Shown here piece after piece: positions 1 to 6,371 of a stretch of DNA of 7,608 bases. Every line of letters starts with the position of its first letter. The stretch's first letter is position 1. Where the stretch lies: the NCBI GenBank assembly GCA_036166415.1, contig JAYZHP010000012.1, positions 1 to 7,608 on the forward strand. Direction: 5' to 3'. The notes beneath the pieces are model-generated. The model saw nothing but the letters and a program-made list of their open reading frames with translations. It made no database searches and was not told the DNA's origin. Position numbers and translations under genes: made by a program. Source of the DNA: TMED108 sp036166415 (GTDB taxonomy: Bacteria; Fidelibacterota; Marinisomatia; Marinisomatales; TCS55).

Positions 1-1073
1 GTTAAAACTTTGACATATGCATCGGGAGTATGAGCGTAATCAATAACTATATTTTTTTTATCTTTTGTTTTAAATAGCTCCATTCTTCCTTCAACAAATT
101 TTATTTCTTCGATTCCTTTTTGAATTACTTTTGTATCAATATTTAATGCAATACCTATACTTGCAGCTGAAAGGATATTTTCCGCATTAAACTCCCCTAT
201 TAGTTTTGAATCAATATAGATAAGTTCATTTCCAGCTTTAATTGTTCCCTTTATACCAGTTAGAGCGCAGTCTAGTTTTTCATAATAAATGTCAGATTCA
301 TTATGTTTAGAAATGTTGAGTACTGGGGCAAGGGATTCTGCGCACATTTTATTACCGTATTTATCATCAATATTTATGATTGAGGTACCAGTTATTGGCA
401 TCAATCTAAATAGCTTAGATTTTGCTTTATAATATTCTTCAATATTTAGATGATAATCTAAATGCTCCTCAGAAAGATTCGTAAAAACTGCAATATTGAA
501 ATCAACATCAGCCACTCTAAATTGATCCAATGCATGAGATGATACCTCCATAACGACATGTGAAAAATTTCTATCAATTAAATCGTTAAATATCTTATGC
601 AATGTAATAGGGTCAGGAGTGGTTAAGGTTTTTTGTTTTTCGAATCCTTTTGCAATGACTCCTAATGTTCCAATTTGGGCTACATTTATCTTTGCAGCTT
701 TAAGTATTGAAAAAATTAATGATGCCGTTGTTGTTTTTCCATTGGTTCCAGTAATTCCAATAACATTTAATCTTTTTGAAGGGTGATTAAAGTATTCAGC
801 AGCTATCCTGCTTGCTGCTAGCCTAGTATTGCTTACTTTAATATTGGGAACTGATAATTTACCAATATTTCTACCATTAGATATGATGGCTGACGCTCCA
901 TTTTCAATAGCTTCACTTATAAAATCATGCCCATCATTTTGAAGACCATTTATTGCGATAAAAAGGCTGCCATTTTTTACATCTTTAGAATTGGTACAGA
1001 TTTTTTTTATATCTATCGATGGAAAAGCATTTTCATCTTGAGCAATATTTTTTATTAAAGAATTTAGTTTCAC
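1..1073 (-). CDS. murE: UDP-N-acetylmuramoyl-tripeptide synthetase MurE (C-terminus cut by window edge)
   Basis: Cytoplasmic Mur ligase that adds the third residue (meso-DAP or lysine) to UDP-MurNAc-L-Ala-D-Glu, using ATP. The reading frame is open for 357 codons and runs off the left edge. It begins 'KLNSLIKNI' and shows, in order, the N-terminal Mur domain with 'TNSKDVKNGSLFIA' (27-40), the ATP P-loop TGTNGKTT (108-115), TTPDP (151-155), MEVSSHAL (175-182), NLSEEHLDYH (199-208), the likely carbamylated Lys218 in YYKAKSKLF, and VIDYAHTPDA (343-352). The motif that separates DAP from Lys enzymes lies beyond the window, so specificity is unknown. The start is taken as GTG because it places 'MKL' where MurE proteins normally begin and no earlier or nearby ATG is in frame. 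The GTG shares one base with the ftsI stop (TAGTG), implying coupled translation. A weak GGGA lies 8 nt before it. Identification is firm; the start is likely. Confidence 0.96.
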   Translation of the reverse strand, partial: MKLNSLIKNIAQDENAFPSIDIKKICTNSKDVKNGSLFIAINGLQNDGHDFISEAIENGASAIISNGRNIGKLSVPNIKVSNTRLAASRIAAEYFNHPSKRLNVIGITGTNGKTTTASLIFSILKAAKINVAQIGTLGVIAKGFEKQKTLTTPDPITLHKIFNDLIDRNFSHVVMEVSSHALDQFRVADVDFNIAVFTNLSEEHLDYHLNIEEYYKAKSKLFRLMPITGTSIINIDDKYGNKMCAESLAPVLNISKHNESDIYYEKLDCALTGIKGTIKAGNELIYIDSKLIGEFNAENILSAASIGIALNIDTKVIQKGIEEIKFVEGRMELFKTKDKKNIVIDYAHTPDAYVKVL

Positions 1074-3034
1074 TAGTCTAGTCCCATAATACATAATGAT
1101 CCAGGAACTTTCTTTGTTCCGGGAGATGGGCTTTGCCATATTACTTTTCCCGATCCGCTAAATTTTGGTCTTAATCTACTTTTTAAAAGAACTTTTTTTG
1201 CTTTTCTTATACTCATACCTCTAACATCGGGAGTGATAGTATATCCATCTTTATACGAATTATAATTATTTTGTGTACTTAAAGGGAGAGGAGTTGCGGT
1301 CTTTTTTGAAGCTATAATAGTTTTTTTATCTTTTATTAAATATTTATGATGCTTGAAAGAATCATCTAGATTAATAATTCTTTGTGCGATTCTTTTAAAA
1401 AGTGGCGCAGCGCCATATCCGCCCCAGTGCAAACCATGACTTGGCTCATCTAAAACTACAACCCCAACGATTTGCGGGTTTTCTAATGGGAAAAAACCAG
1501 CAAAGTTTGATATATATTTTTTTGAATATGCTCCATTCATATATTTGAGCGCTGTACCTGTTTTTCCTGCGACAGACCAGCCTTCAATATGAGCTTTATC
1601 ACCAGTTCCTTCCTTAATTACCTTTGCTAAAATATCCTTCATTATTGACATAGTTTCAGCTTTAACTACCTGTCTAATTGGCTCAGGTTTAGCAGAAAAA
1701 ATAACCTCACCTTTATAATCCACTATTTGTTTAACTATTTGGGGTTTTAACAATACACCACCATTAGCTATTGATGCATATGCTGAAGCGATTTGAAGTG
1801 CCGTTACACCAACCTCGTAACCAATTGAAATTGAAGCAGGTGATGTCTCGCTCCAATTGCGTTTTTGTCTTAATACTCCGTGAGATTCCCCTGGAAATGA
1901 AATTCCGGTATAAGACCCAAATCCATAATTTCTTGAAAAATTATACAATGGATCTTTACCTATTTTTTGCGCAATCTTAATCACGCCAACATTGCTAGAA
2001 TTTGCAATGATTTGAGGAAAGGTAAGTACACCAAATTTTTCATGATCAGAAATTGTCCACCCATCAATAATAACTTTTCCTTCTTCACAATTAAATTCAT
2101 CAGATAAAGATATTTTGCCGGATTCTAAAGCTGCGGTTGCCGCTACAATCTTAAATGTTGACCCTGGTTCAAATTGATCTGTAATAACCTTATTTTTTTG
2201 GTTTTCTAATGGGAAAATATTTGGATTGTTTAAATCAAAATCTGGTAATGAAGCCATTGCCAATATATTGCCATTTTGAGGATTCATTAATATTCCCATC
2301 GCACCCTTTGCATTAGATTCATCAATTCTTCTTTGTAATTCTTCTTGAAGAATACTTTGATATTCAATATCGATAGTTAGTTGAATATTTGAACCATCAA
2401 TAGGATTTTTTATTGGAAAACTTGACTTATGATATTTACCTTTTTTCCCTGCAACATTTACTTGCTTTACAACCCACCCATTAGTTCCAGATAAAAACTT
2501 TTCAAACTGTCTTTCAATACCAACGAGACCGGAGTCGTCCGTATTAGTAAATCCAATAGTTTGACTAGCAATATTTGCATGCGGATATGACCTCCTGGAC
2601 TTTCTTTCAGTAATTAATATCGGAATCTCTTTTTCTATTTTTTCACCTTGGGCTCTTATTATTTTTGACTCAAGCATTACAAAGCCACTTTTATTATTAT
2701 TTAATTTTTTTTGATAATACTCAGTATCTCTCCCAGTAATTTCAGAAAGCGCAAAGGCGATTTCATTTTTATTTTCTATTTTTTCAGGGTGAGCACCTAT
2801 TGAATAATGAATGATGTTTTTTGTCAATTGTACTTGATTCCTATCAAAGATATTTCCTCTTACAGCATTTAAAGGTTCCTGTTTCTGACTTTGACTAAAT
2901 CCTATTTTTCTATAATAACTGCTATCCAAAACCATTATTTTGACCAACCTTAATGATAAGCCAATCCAAATCAAAATAAGACTACATGATACTAGAATAA
3001 TCCGAGGTCTATATTTTCGATAGCTTTTAGTCAT
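1073..3034 (-). CDS. ftsI: Septal peptidoglycan transpeptidase (class B PBP) with C-terminal PASTA domain
   Basis: Division-specific D,D-transpeptidase that cross-links septal peptidoglycan in the periplasm, working with FtsW and the FtsQLB group. The 653-residue protein has a short basic N-terminus, one membrane segment at about 12-32, and a class B dimerisation domain starting at 'RGNIFDRN' (59-66). The transpeptidase domain has all three active-site motifs: S292-T-F-K295 (within EPGSTFK, catalytic Ser292), S346-S-N348, and K491-T-G-T494. A lysine-, threonine- and asparagine-rich linker (about 560-597) leads to one PASTA domain at about 598-653, recognised by 'TPDVRGMSIRKAKKVL' and 'VIWQSPSPGTKKVPG'. 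Its ATG overlaps the ftsL stop by 4 nt (ATGA) and its stop overlaps the murE GTG. Position directly after ftsL and before murE favours FtsI over an elongation PBP2 or a sporulation SpoVD. The family and dcw role are secure; what the PASTA domain binds is not shown. Confidence 0.96.
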   Translation of the reverse strand: MTKSYRKYRPRIILVSCSLILIWIGLSLRLVKIMVLDSSYYRKIGFSQSQKQEPLNAVRGNIFDRNQVQLTKNIIHYSIGAHPEKIENKNEIAFALSEITGRDTEYYQKKLNNNKSGFVMLESKIIRAQGEKIEKEIPILITERKSRRSYPHANIASQTIGFTNTDDSGLVGIERQFEKFLSGTNGWVVKQVNVAGKKGKYHKSSFPIKNPIDGSNIQLTIDIEYQSILQEELQRRIDESNAKGAMGILMNPQNGNILAMASLPDFDLNNPNIFPLENQKNKVITDQFEPGSTFKIVAATAALESGKISLSDEFNCEEGKVIIDGWTISDHEKFGVLTFPQIIANSSNVGVIKIAQKIGKDPLYNFSRNYGFGSYTGISFPGESHGVLRQKRNWSETSPASISIGYEVGVTALQIASAYASIANGGVLLKPQIVKQIVDYKGEVIFSAKPEPIRQVVKAETMSIMKDILAKVIKEGTGDKAHIEGWSVAGKTGTALKYMNGAYSKKYISNFAGFFPLENPQIVGVVVLDEPSHGLHWGGYGAAPLFKRIAQRIINLDDSFKHHKYLIKDKKTIIASKKTATPLPLSTQNNYNSYKDGYTITPDVRGMSIRKAKKVLLKSRLRPKFSGSGKVIWQSPSPGTKKVPGSLCIMGLD

Positions 3035-3363
3035 TTTGCTTGAGCTAAATCTTCTTGATCAATATAAATCATTATTGTTTCTGGCTTTGCAGGAACCATA
3101 TCTAGCTCCGTTCTTGCTACTCTTGAAATTCTATCACCCCTAGACAGTCGTGAAATTTCTATTTCAAGTTCACTTAATGAATTTCTTAATTCTTTTGACA
3201 CTTGTTTTTGAGTTTCAATATTAATCACTGTTTGATCTATCTCGGTATAGATCCATAGGTACATTATTAATCCAGCTATAGATAGAATAGAGCTAGAAAA
3301 GAAAATAACAGTTTGAATTAAGTCATTATTTTTTCGAGATCGACGTTTTTTGGTTGCTTTCAT
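3031..3363 (-). CDS. ftsL: FtsL-like cell division membrane protein
   Basis: Small bitopic membrane protein expected to form a complex with FtsB/DivIC and FtsQ/DivIB and to activate FtsWI at the septum. The 110 residues consist of a basic cytoplasmic tail (KATKKRRSRK, 2-11), one membrane segment at about 16-38, a predicted coiled coil at about 40-76 (regularly spaced I/L with E, Q and K), and a C-terminal 'RGDRISRVARTELDMVPAKPETI' type stretch (75-97, split here only by description), which is typical of the FtsL/DivIC family. Sequence conservation is low in this family, so the call rests on topology, that C-terminal region and the position between rsmH and ftsI, where ftsL normally lies. It starts 2 nt after the rsmH stop and ends in a 4-nt overlap with ftsI. 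There is no recognisable Shine-Dalgarno sequence before its ATG. Confidence 0.88.
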   Translation of the reverse strand: MKATKKRRSRKNNDLIQTVIFFSSSILSIAGLIMYLWIYTEIDQTVINIETQKQVSKELRNSLSELEIEISRLSRGDRISRVARTELDMVPAKPETIMIYIDQEDLAQAK

Positions 3364-3365
3364 AT

Positions 3366-4259
3366 TTATACTATTTTCTCCAATGCTCTTATTTTGGCGC
3401 TTCTAGACCGCCTATTATGATTTATCTCATCTGTGGATGGTGTCAACGGTTTTTTTGTTAACAATTGAACCTTGTTCTCTCTTTTTAATTGACGAAAAGA
3501 ATGTTTGACTATTCTATCTTCAATAGAGTGATAAGAGATAATAACAAGCCTTCCTCCAATTTCTAGATAGTCTAAAAATATTTTGAGAAAGTTCATCAAT
3601 CTATCAATTTCACCATTGACAGCTATTCGAATGGCTTGAAATACGCGGGAATGCGTTTTGTTTCTTTGATGTGGAGGGGTAGATTTTCGAATAGCCTCTT
3701 TCAAATCCATGGTTGAGGATAAATTTTTTATTTTTTTTATTGATTTTGAAATTCTTCTAGACCTTCTTTCTTCGCCGAAATTATAGATTATATCTGCGAG
3801 CTCTTTCTCAGTGAGCCTATTTATTATATTTACAGCAGTTTCACCTTTTGTTTGGTCAAATCTCATATCAATTAACGAATCTGTTTGATATGAAAATCCT
3901 CGATTTGTTGAATCTAATTGCAACGAAGAAATCCCCAGATCTAATAAGATACCGCTTGCTTTTGATAGGCTATTTGCTTGCATTATCTTGGGCAGATTAT
4001 GGTATGATGAATGATGAAGTGAAATTTTATGTGCGGAGGATCTAAAACGTTCGTAGCATATTTCCAATGCTTTCGCATCACGATCAACCCCTATTAACTT
4101 TCCTTTGCTAGAAAGCTTTGAAAGGATTTGAGTGGCATGTCCACCAGCTCCAATAGTACCATCTATATAAGTTCCTTCTGGTTGGATATTCAGACAATTT
4201 AAAGCTTCCGTACTCATTACAGGAATATGCACATTTATTAGTTCCTGTAAGTTTTCCAT
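3366..4259 (-). CDS. rsmH: 16S rRNA (cytosine-1402-N4)-methyltransferase RsmH
   Basis: SAM-dependent enzyme (formerly MraW) that makes the N4-methyl of m4Cm1402 in the ribosomal P site. With the ATG start the protein has 297 residues, close to the usual 300-315. Visible signatures are HIPVM (11-15), SAM motif I DGTIGAGGH (33-41), GVDRD (57-61), ILLDLGISSLQLD (104-116), MRFD (132-135), ELADIIYNFGEERRSRRI (153-170), VFQAIRIAVNGEID (206-219), ISYHSIEDRIVK (241-252) and the basic NRRSRSAKIRALE tail (282-294). A TTG codon lies immediately upstream in frame (4262-4260) and would add one residue. I prefer ATG at 4259 because ATG is the stronger start and HIPVM then falls at the usual distance from the N-terminus. 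The gene starts 5 nt after the mraZ stop and ends 2 nt before ftsL, so it is co-transcribed with both. Confidence 0.97.
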   Translation of the reverse strand: MENLQELINVHIPVMSTEALNCLNIQPEGTYIDGTIGAGGHATQILSKLSSKGKLIGVDRDAKALEICYERFRSSAHKISLHHSSYHNLPKIMQANSLSKASGILLDLGISSLQLDSTNRGFSYQTDSLIDMRFDQTKGETAVNIINRLTEKELADIIYNFGEERRSRRISKSIKKIKNLSSTMDLKEAIRKSTPPHQRNKTHSRVFQAIRIAVNGEIDRLMNFLKIFLDYLEIGGRLVIISYHSIEDRIVKHSFRQLKRENKVQLLTKKPLTPSTDEINHNRRSRSAKIRALEKIV

Positions 4260-4264
4260 CAAAA

Positions 4265-4729
4265 TCAGAGTATTATTTTATCAGCGAGTTCATCAAATTC
4301 TGATGAATCAATTTTTTGTGCTTTTTTATCAACAGTAGAAAGATATATGGGATCCCATATTTCAATTTTATTTACCATTCCAATAATCAGAGCTTTTTTA
4401 TTTAGATTGGCAAATTTAATTAAATCTTGATTTATTGCAACCCTGCCTTGCTTATCTAATTGAACAATAGACGCATATCTTACAGTGTTTCGTGTGAAGG
4501 ATCGATTTATGCTAGATAGAGAAGATAGCTTCCTGAGCTCATTTTCTATGGATTGCCAAACAATCAAAGGGTATACCCAAATACACCTATCCATACCTCT
4601 GGTAGCTACTAGAGACCGCTCATTATCCTTGCTAAGAGTGCTACGAAATTTTGAAGGAATATTTATTCTTCCCTTGGCATCTAGCGCATAGCTATACTCT
4701 CCAATAAATGTATTTTTATTTAATGTCAT
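4265..4729 (-). CDS. mraZ: Transcriptional regulator MraZ
   Basis: DNA-binding protein that heads the dcw cluster and, in characterised bacteria, binds repeats before its own gene and controls the cluster. The 154 residues contain two tandem SpoVT/AbrB-like (MraZ) domains. The first is at about 8-55, with 'YSYALDAKGRINIPSKFR' (12-29) carrying the family D-x-K-G-R-hydrophobic-x-I-P-x-K-F-R motif. The second is at about 84-130, with 'LDKQGRVAINQDL' (91-103). The C-terminal tail 131-154 is polar and acidic. Length is within a few residues of typical MraZ (about 143-152). The start is the first ATG after the promoter region; starting elsewhere would damage the first domain. No Shine-Dalgarno sequence is visible. 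Three GTGGG boxes lie 24 to 59 bp before the start, suggesting that this gene is autoregulated as in E. coli. MraZ forms ring-shaped oligomers in studied species, which suits repeated operators. Confidence 0.96.
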   Translation of the reverse strand: MTLNKNTFIGEYSYALDAKGRINIPSKFRSTLSKDNERSLVATRGMDRCIWVYPLIVWQSIENELRKLSSLSSINRSFTRNTVRYASIVQLDKQGRVAINQDLIKFANLNKKALIIGMVNKIEIWDPIYLSTVDKKAQKIDSSEFDELADKIIL

Positions 4730-4752
4730 ACTTTAAATCTTTGGGATAATAA

Positions 4753-4788
4753 CCCACAACCACCCACAATGTATATAGCTTAACCCAC
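4753..4788 (-). promoter_or_regulatory. Candidate MraZ operator: three GTGGG boxes upstream of mraZ
   Basis: On the minus strand three same-orientation GTGGG boxes occur at 4788-4784, 4767-4763 and 4757-4753. The last two are exactly 10 bp apart (GTGGG-N5-GTGGG) and the first lies 21 bp from the second, so all three are close to the same helical face. The first and third share the longer core GTGGGTTA. E. coli MraZ is known to bind TGGGN repeats separated by 5 nt upstream of mraZ, and this matches that pattern. Box 1 lies inside the spacer of the candidate promoter and boxes 2 and 3 fall at and just after its expected start point, which would favour repression. An inverted TGGG half-box sits at 4742-4745. 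Binding itself is inferred. Confidence 0.78.
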
Positions 4789-4797
4789 TATTGTCAA
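4768..4797 (-). promoter_or_regulatory. Candidate sigma-70-type promoter for the mraZ/dcw operon
   Basis: A perfect -35 hexamer TTGACA lies at 4797-4792 on the minus strand. Two -10 choices overlap: TATACA at 4775-4770 with a 16-bp spacer, or TACATT at 4773-4768 with an 18-bp spacer; each matches 4 of 6 consensus bases. The transcript would begin near 4761-4763, giving a leader of about 33 nt before the mraZ ATG. The AT-rich tract just upstream could act as an UP element. The placement between rodZ and mraZ and the embedded GTGGG boxes support the call. No start-site data are available, and upstream read-through from rodZ is also possible. Confidence 0.65.
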
Positions 4798-4805
4798 CAA
4801 TAATT

Positions 4806-4822
4806 ATCAATAAATTATTGAT
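4806..4822. repeat. Perfect AT-rich palindrome upstream of the mraZ promoter
   Basis: Arms ATCAATAA (4806-4813) and TTATTGAT (4815-4822) are exact reverse complements around one central base. The element lies 8 bp upstream of the -35 hexamer of the mraZ promoter candidate. It could be a binding site for a dimeric regulator or part of an AT-rich UP-like region. As an RNA hairpin it would be weak and lacks a following U-tract, so a terminator for rodZ is unlikely. In such AT-rich DNA a chance palindrome of this size cannot be excluded. Confidence 0.4.
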
Positions 4823-4863
4823 CCAAATAGGATTAATTAAGATTTATAAATGAAGATATTGTT

Positions 4864-5721
4864 TTACTTTTTAGGGGAGAACCGTTGAATAGCTACGGTT
4901 CTTTCTGGTACTGAAATAATTATTCGAATTGGATAAGTATCTGAATCTATTATATTTAAACTAGATTCATTCAAGTAAAGATTTAATCCAGTAGATTGAT
5001 TAAATTTTATATTAATATTATTATTGAAGCGATGTAGATGATTATCACCAATCGGTAAAACTTGCTCAGATTTGACTAGATCATCAGATTTAATTTCATA
5101 CCACAAACGCTGATCTGTAGTAAGCATAATTGAATAAGGAGCAGTGGCTTTAAGAGCTTGTTTAGTTTCCGAAATTCTTACATAACTTTCTTGAAGCATT
5201 TGATCGCTAATGGGACCTTCTTCTTCAAAATCACTGATAAACTCTTTTGGTTTATTTGCTTCAACCTCTTTATTGATTGATAAAATAATATAAACCGCAA
5301 AGACCAGTGTTGAAATTATAAAGATGCTTTTAATTATATCTGTTCGAATAGAAAGTGATGGCCGCTTTCTCAAAATTGGATTTTTTTGTTCGCTTTCTTT
5401 TTTTATGTTATCAGTTTTATCATTCGAGAAGAGAGCATCAGCACTTATATCAAAACTTTCATCAATTTTCTTATCAGGGGTCTCTTCTTTATTTCCAATA
5501 AAAATTTCAAAATTTTCTAGAGCCTCTTCAGGGTTAGCTCCGATTTCCACCGCATATGCTCTAAGAAATAGGCGAACATATGTATATGGTAATTGATCGA
5601 ATTTCCCTTTTTCAATAGCCTGTAGTGCAGAAAGGCTAATTTTAGTTCTTTTATGTATTTTTTCAAGCTCAATTCCTTTTTCTTCACGAATTAATTTGAG
5701 CTCATTATAAAATTTGGCCAT
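4864..5721 (-). CDS. rodZ: RodZ-like membrane protein with N-terminal helix-turn-helix
   Basis: Probable cell-shape protein: in model rods RodZ links MreB filaments to the elongation machinery through its cytoplasmic HTH domain. The 285 residues show an HTH_25/XRE-like domain at about 5-70, with 'KGIELEKIHKRTKISLSALQAIEKG' spanning 15-39 and 'LPYTYVRLFLRAYA' (44-57). A charged acidic linker (75-128) leads to one membrane segment at about 130-149. A second acidic segment (150-180) follows, and then a beta-rich periplasmic domain (about 190-280) resembling DUF4115 of RodZ ('LWYEIKSDDL' at 206-215, 'LNLYLNES' at 246-253). This order (HTH, TM, DUF4115) is the RodZ signature. No mreB lies in the window, so the partner is inferred. 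It starts 59 bp after maf, with no clear promoter or Shine-Dalgarno sequence in the gap, so it may be transcribed with porU and maf. A plain regulatory HTH protein is less likely given the topology. Confidence 0.82.
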   Translation of the reverse strand: MAKFYNELKLIREEKGIELEKIHKRTKISLSALQAIEKGKFDQLPYTYVRLFLRAYAVEIGANPEEALENFEIFIGNKEETPDKKIDESFDISADALFSNDKTDNIKKESEQKNPILRKRPSLSIRTDIIKSIFIISTLVFAVYIILSINKEVEANKPKEFISDFEEEGPISDQMLQESYVRISETKQALKATAPYSIMLTTDQRLWYEIKSDDLVKSEQVLPIGDNHLHRFNNNINIKFNQSTGLNLYLNESSLNIIDSDTYPIRIIISVPERTVAIQRFSPKK

Positions 5722-5780
5722 TTAATCTTTGTTCTATCTAATTTTTTATTATTGTAAGGTTAAATATAATTTATTTTTTA

Positions 5781-6371
5781 TTATTTTCTATTAGCAAGAA
5801 TTACTAGCCTTTTAAATAGCTCTGATAGAGGTAGGCCCATTACATTGTAATAGCATCCATTTATACTACTAACTTGGCTTGAGAACCAATCTTGTATTCC
5901 GTAACTACCCGCCTTATCGAAGGGTTTATATTTTTTAATATAATATGATATTAAATCATCTGATAAGATATTTAGTGTTACATCCGTCATACAATAAAAT
6001 GATTCATTTATTTTTTTATCATATTTTTGAATTGATACTCCAGAAAAAACTTTATGAGTTTTACCTGATAGCATCTTTAGCATTTCATGGCTTTCCGTTT
6101 TATCTTTTGGCTTTCCTAATATTTTATTGTTTAAGACTACGATTGTGTCTGCTCCAATAATATAATTATTTTTATAAGATAAAGATACTTTATTGGCTTT
6201 TTTTTCTGCACAAAGCTTTACATATCTTGATGGTTCAAGCTTTGCATCAAAATTTTCATCAATATTGCTTGGTACAATTTCAAAATTTAAATTGATTTTA
6301 TTTAATATTTGCTCTCTTCTTGGGGACTTAGAGGCTAGAATAATTTTGCCAAGATTATTGAGTAAATTCAT
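5781..6371 (-). CDS. maf: Maf family nucleoside triphosphate pyrophosphatase (YhdE type, dTTP/UTP)
   Basis: Cytoplasmic housecleaning enzyme that hydrolyses non-canonical or excess nucleotides (dTTP, UTP and modified forms) to monophosphate and pyrophosphate; Maf is also linked to septum inhibition in Bacillus. The 196 residues match the usual 190-200. Motifs are the phosphate-binding ASKSPRR (13-19), GADTIVV (73-79, with the catalytic Asp75), GKPKD (86-90), LSGKTHKVFSGV (101-112), FDKAGSYGIQ (151-160) and NVMGLPL (176-182). The 'DKAG-YGIQ' form is that of the YhdE/Maf dTTP/UTP branch, rather than the YceF m7GTP branch. The ATG overlaps the stop of the porU-like gene by 4 nt (ATGA), so the two are translationally coupled; no Shine-Dalgarno sequence is visible. 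All core motifs are intact. Substrate preference is inferred from the motif and not measured. Confidence 0.95.
   Translation of the reverse strand: MNLLNNLGKIILASKSPRREQILNKINLNFEIVPSNIDENFDAKLEPSRYVKLCAEKKANKVSLSYKNNYIIGADTIVVLNNKILGKPKDKTESHEMLKMLSGKTHKVFSGVSIQKYDKKINESFYCMTDVTLNILSDDLISYYIKKYKPFDKAGSYGIQDWFSSQVSSINGCYYNVMGLPLSELFKRLVILANRK

Noticed and set aside
1771..1980. Plus-strand open frame inside ftsI, and similar ones at 3848-4045, 4485-4691, 5324-5596, 5945-6160 and 6193-6375
   Set aside because: Each lies antisense within a well-supported gene, has no recognisable domain and has no start signal.
4818..4836. Weak inverted repeat (TTAATCC / GGATCAA, loop TATTT on the minus strand) after rodZ as a terminator
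   Set aside because: Only four uninterrupted base pairs plus two beyond a mismatch, AT-rich, and not followed by a U-run; it also overlaps the neighbouring palindrome.
5722..5780. Possible separate promoter for rodZ in the 59-bp gap after maf
   Set aside because: TACAAT resembles a -10 but no acceptable -35 lies 16-18 bp upstream; the stretch is simply A/T-rich.
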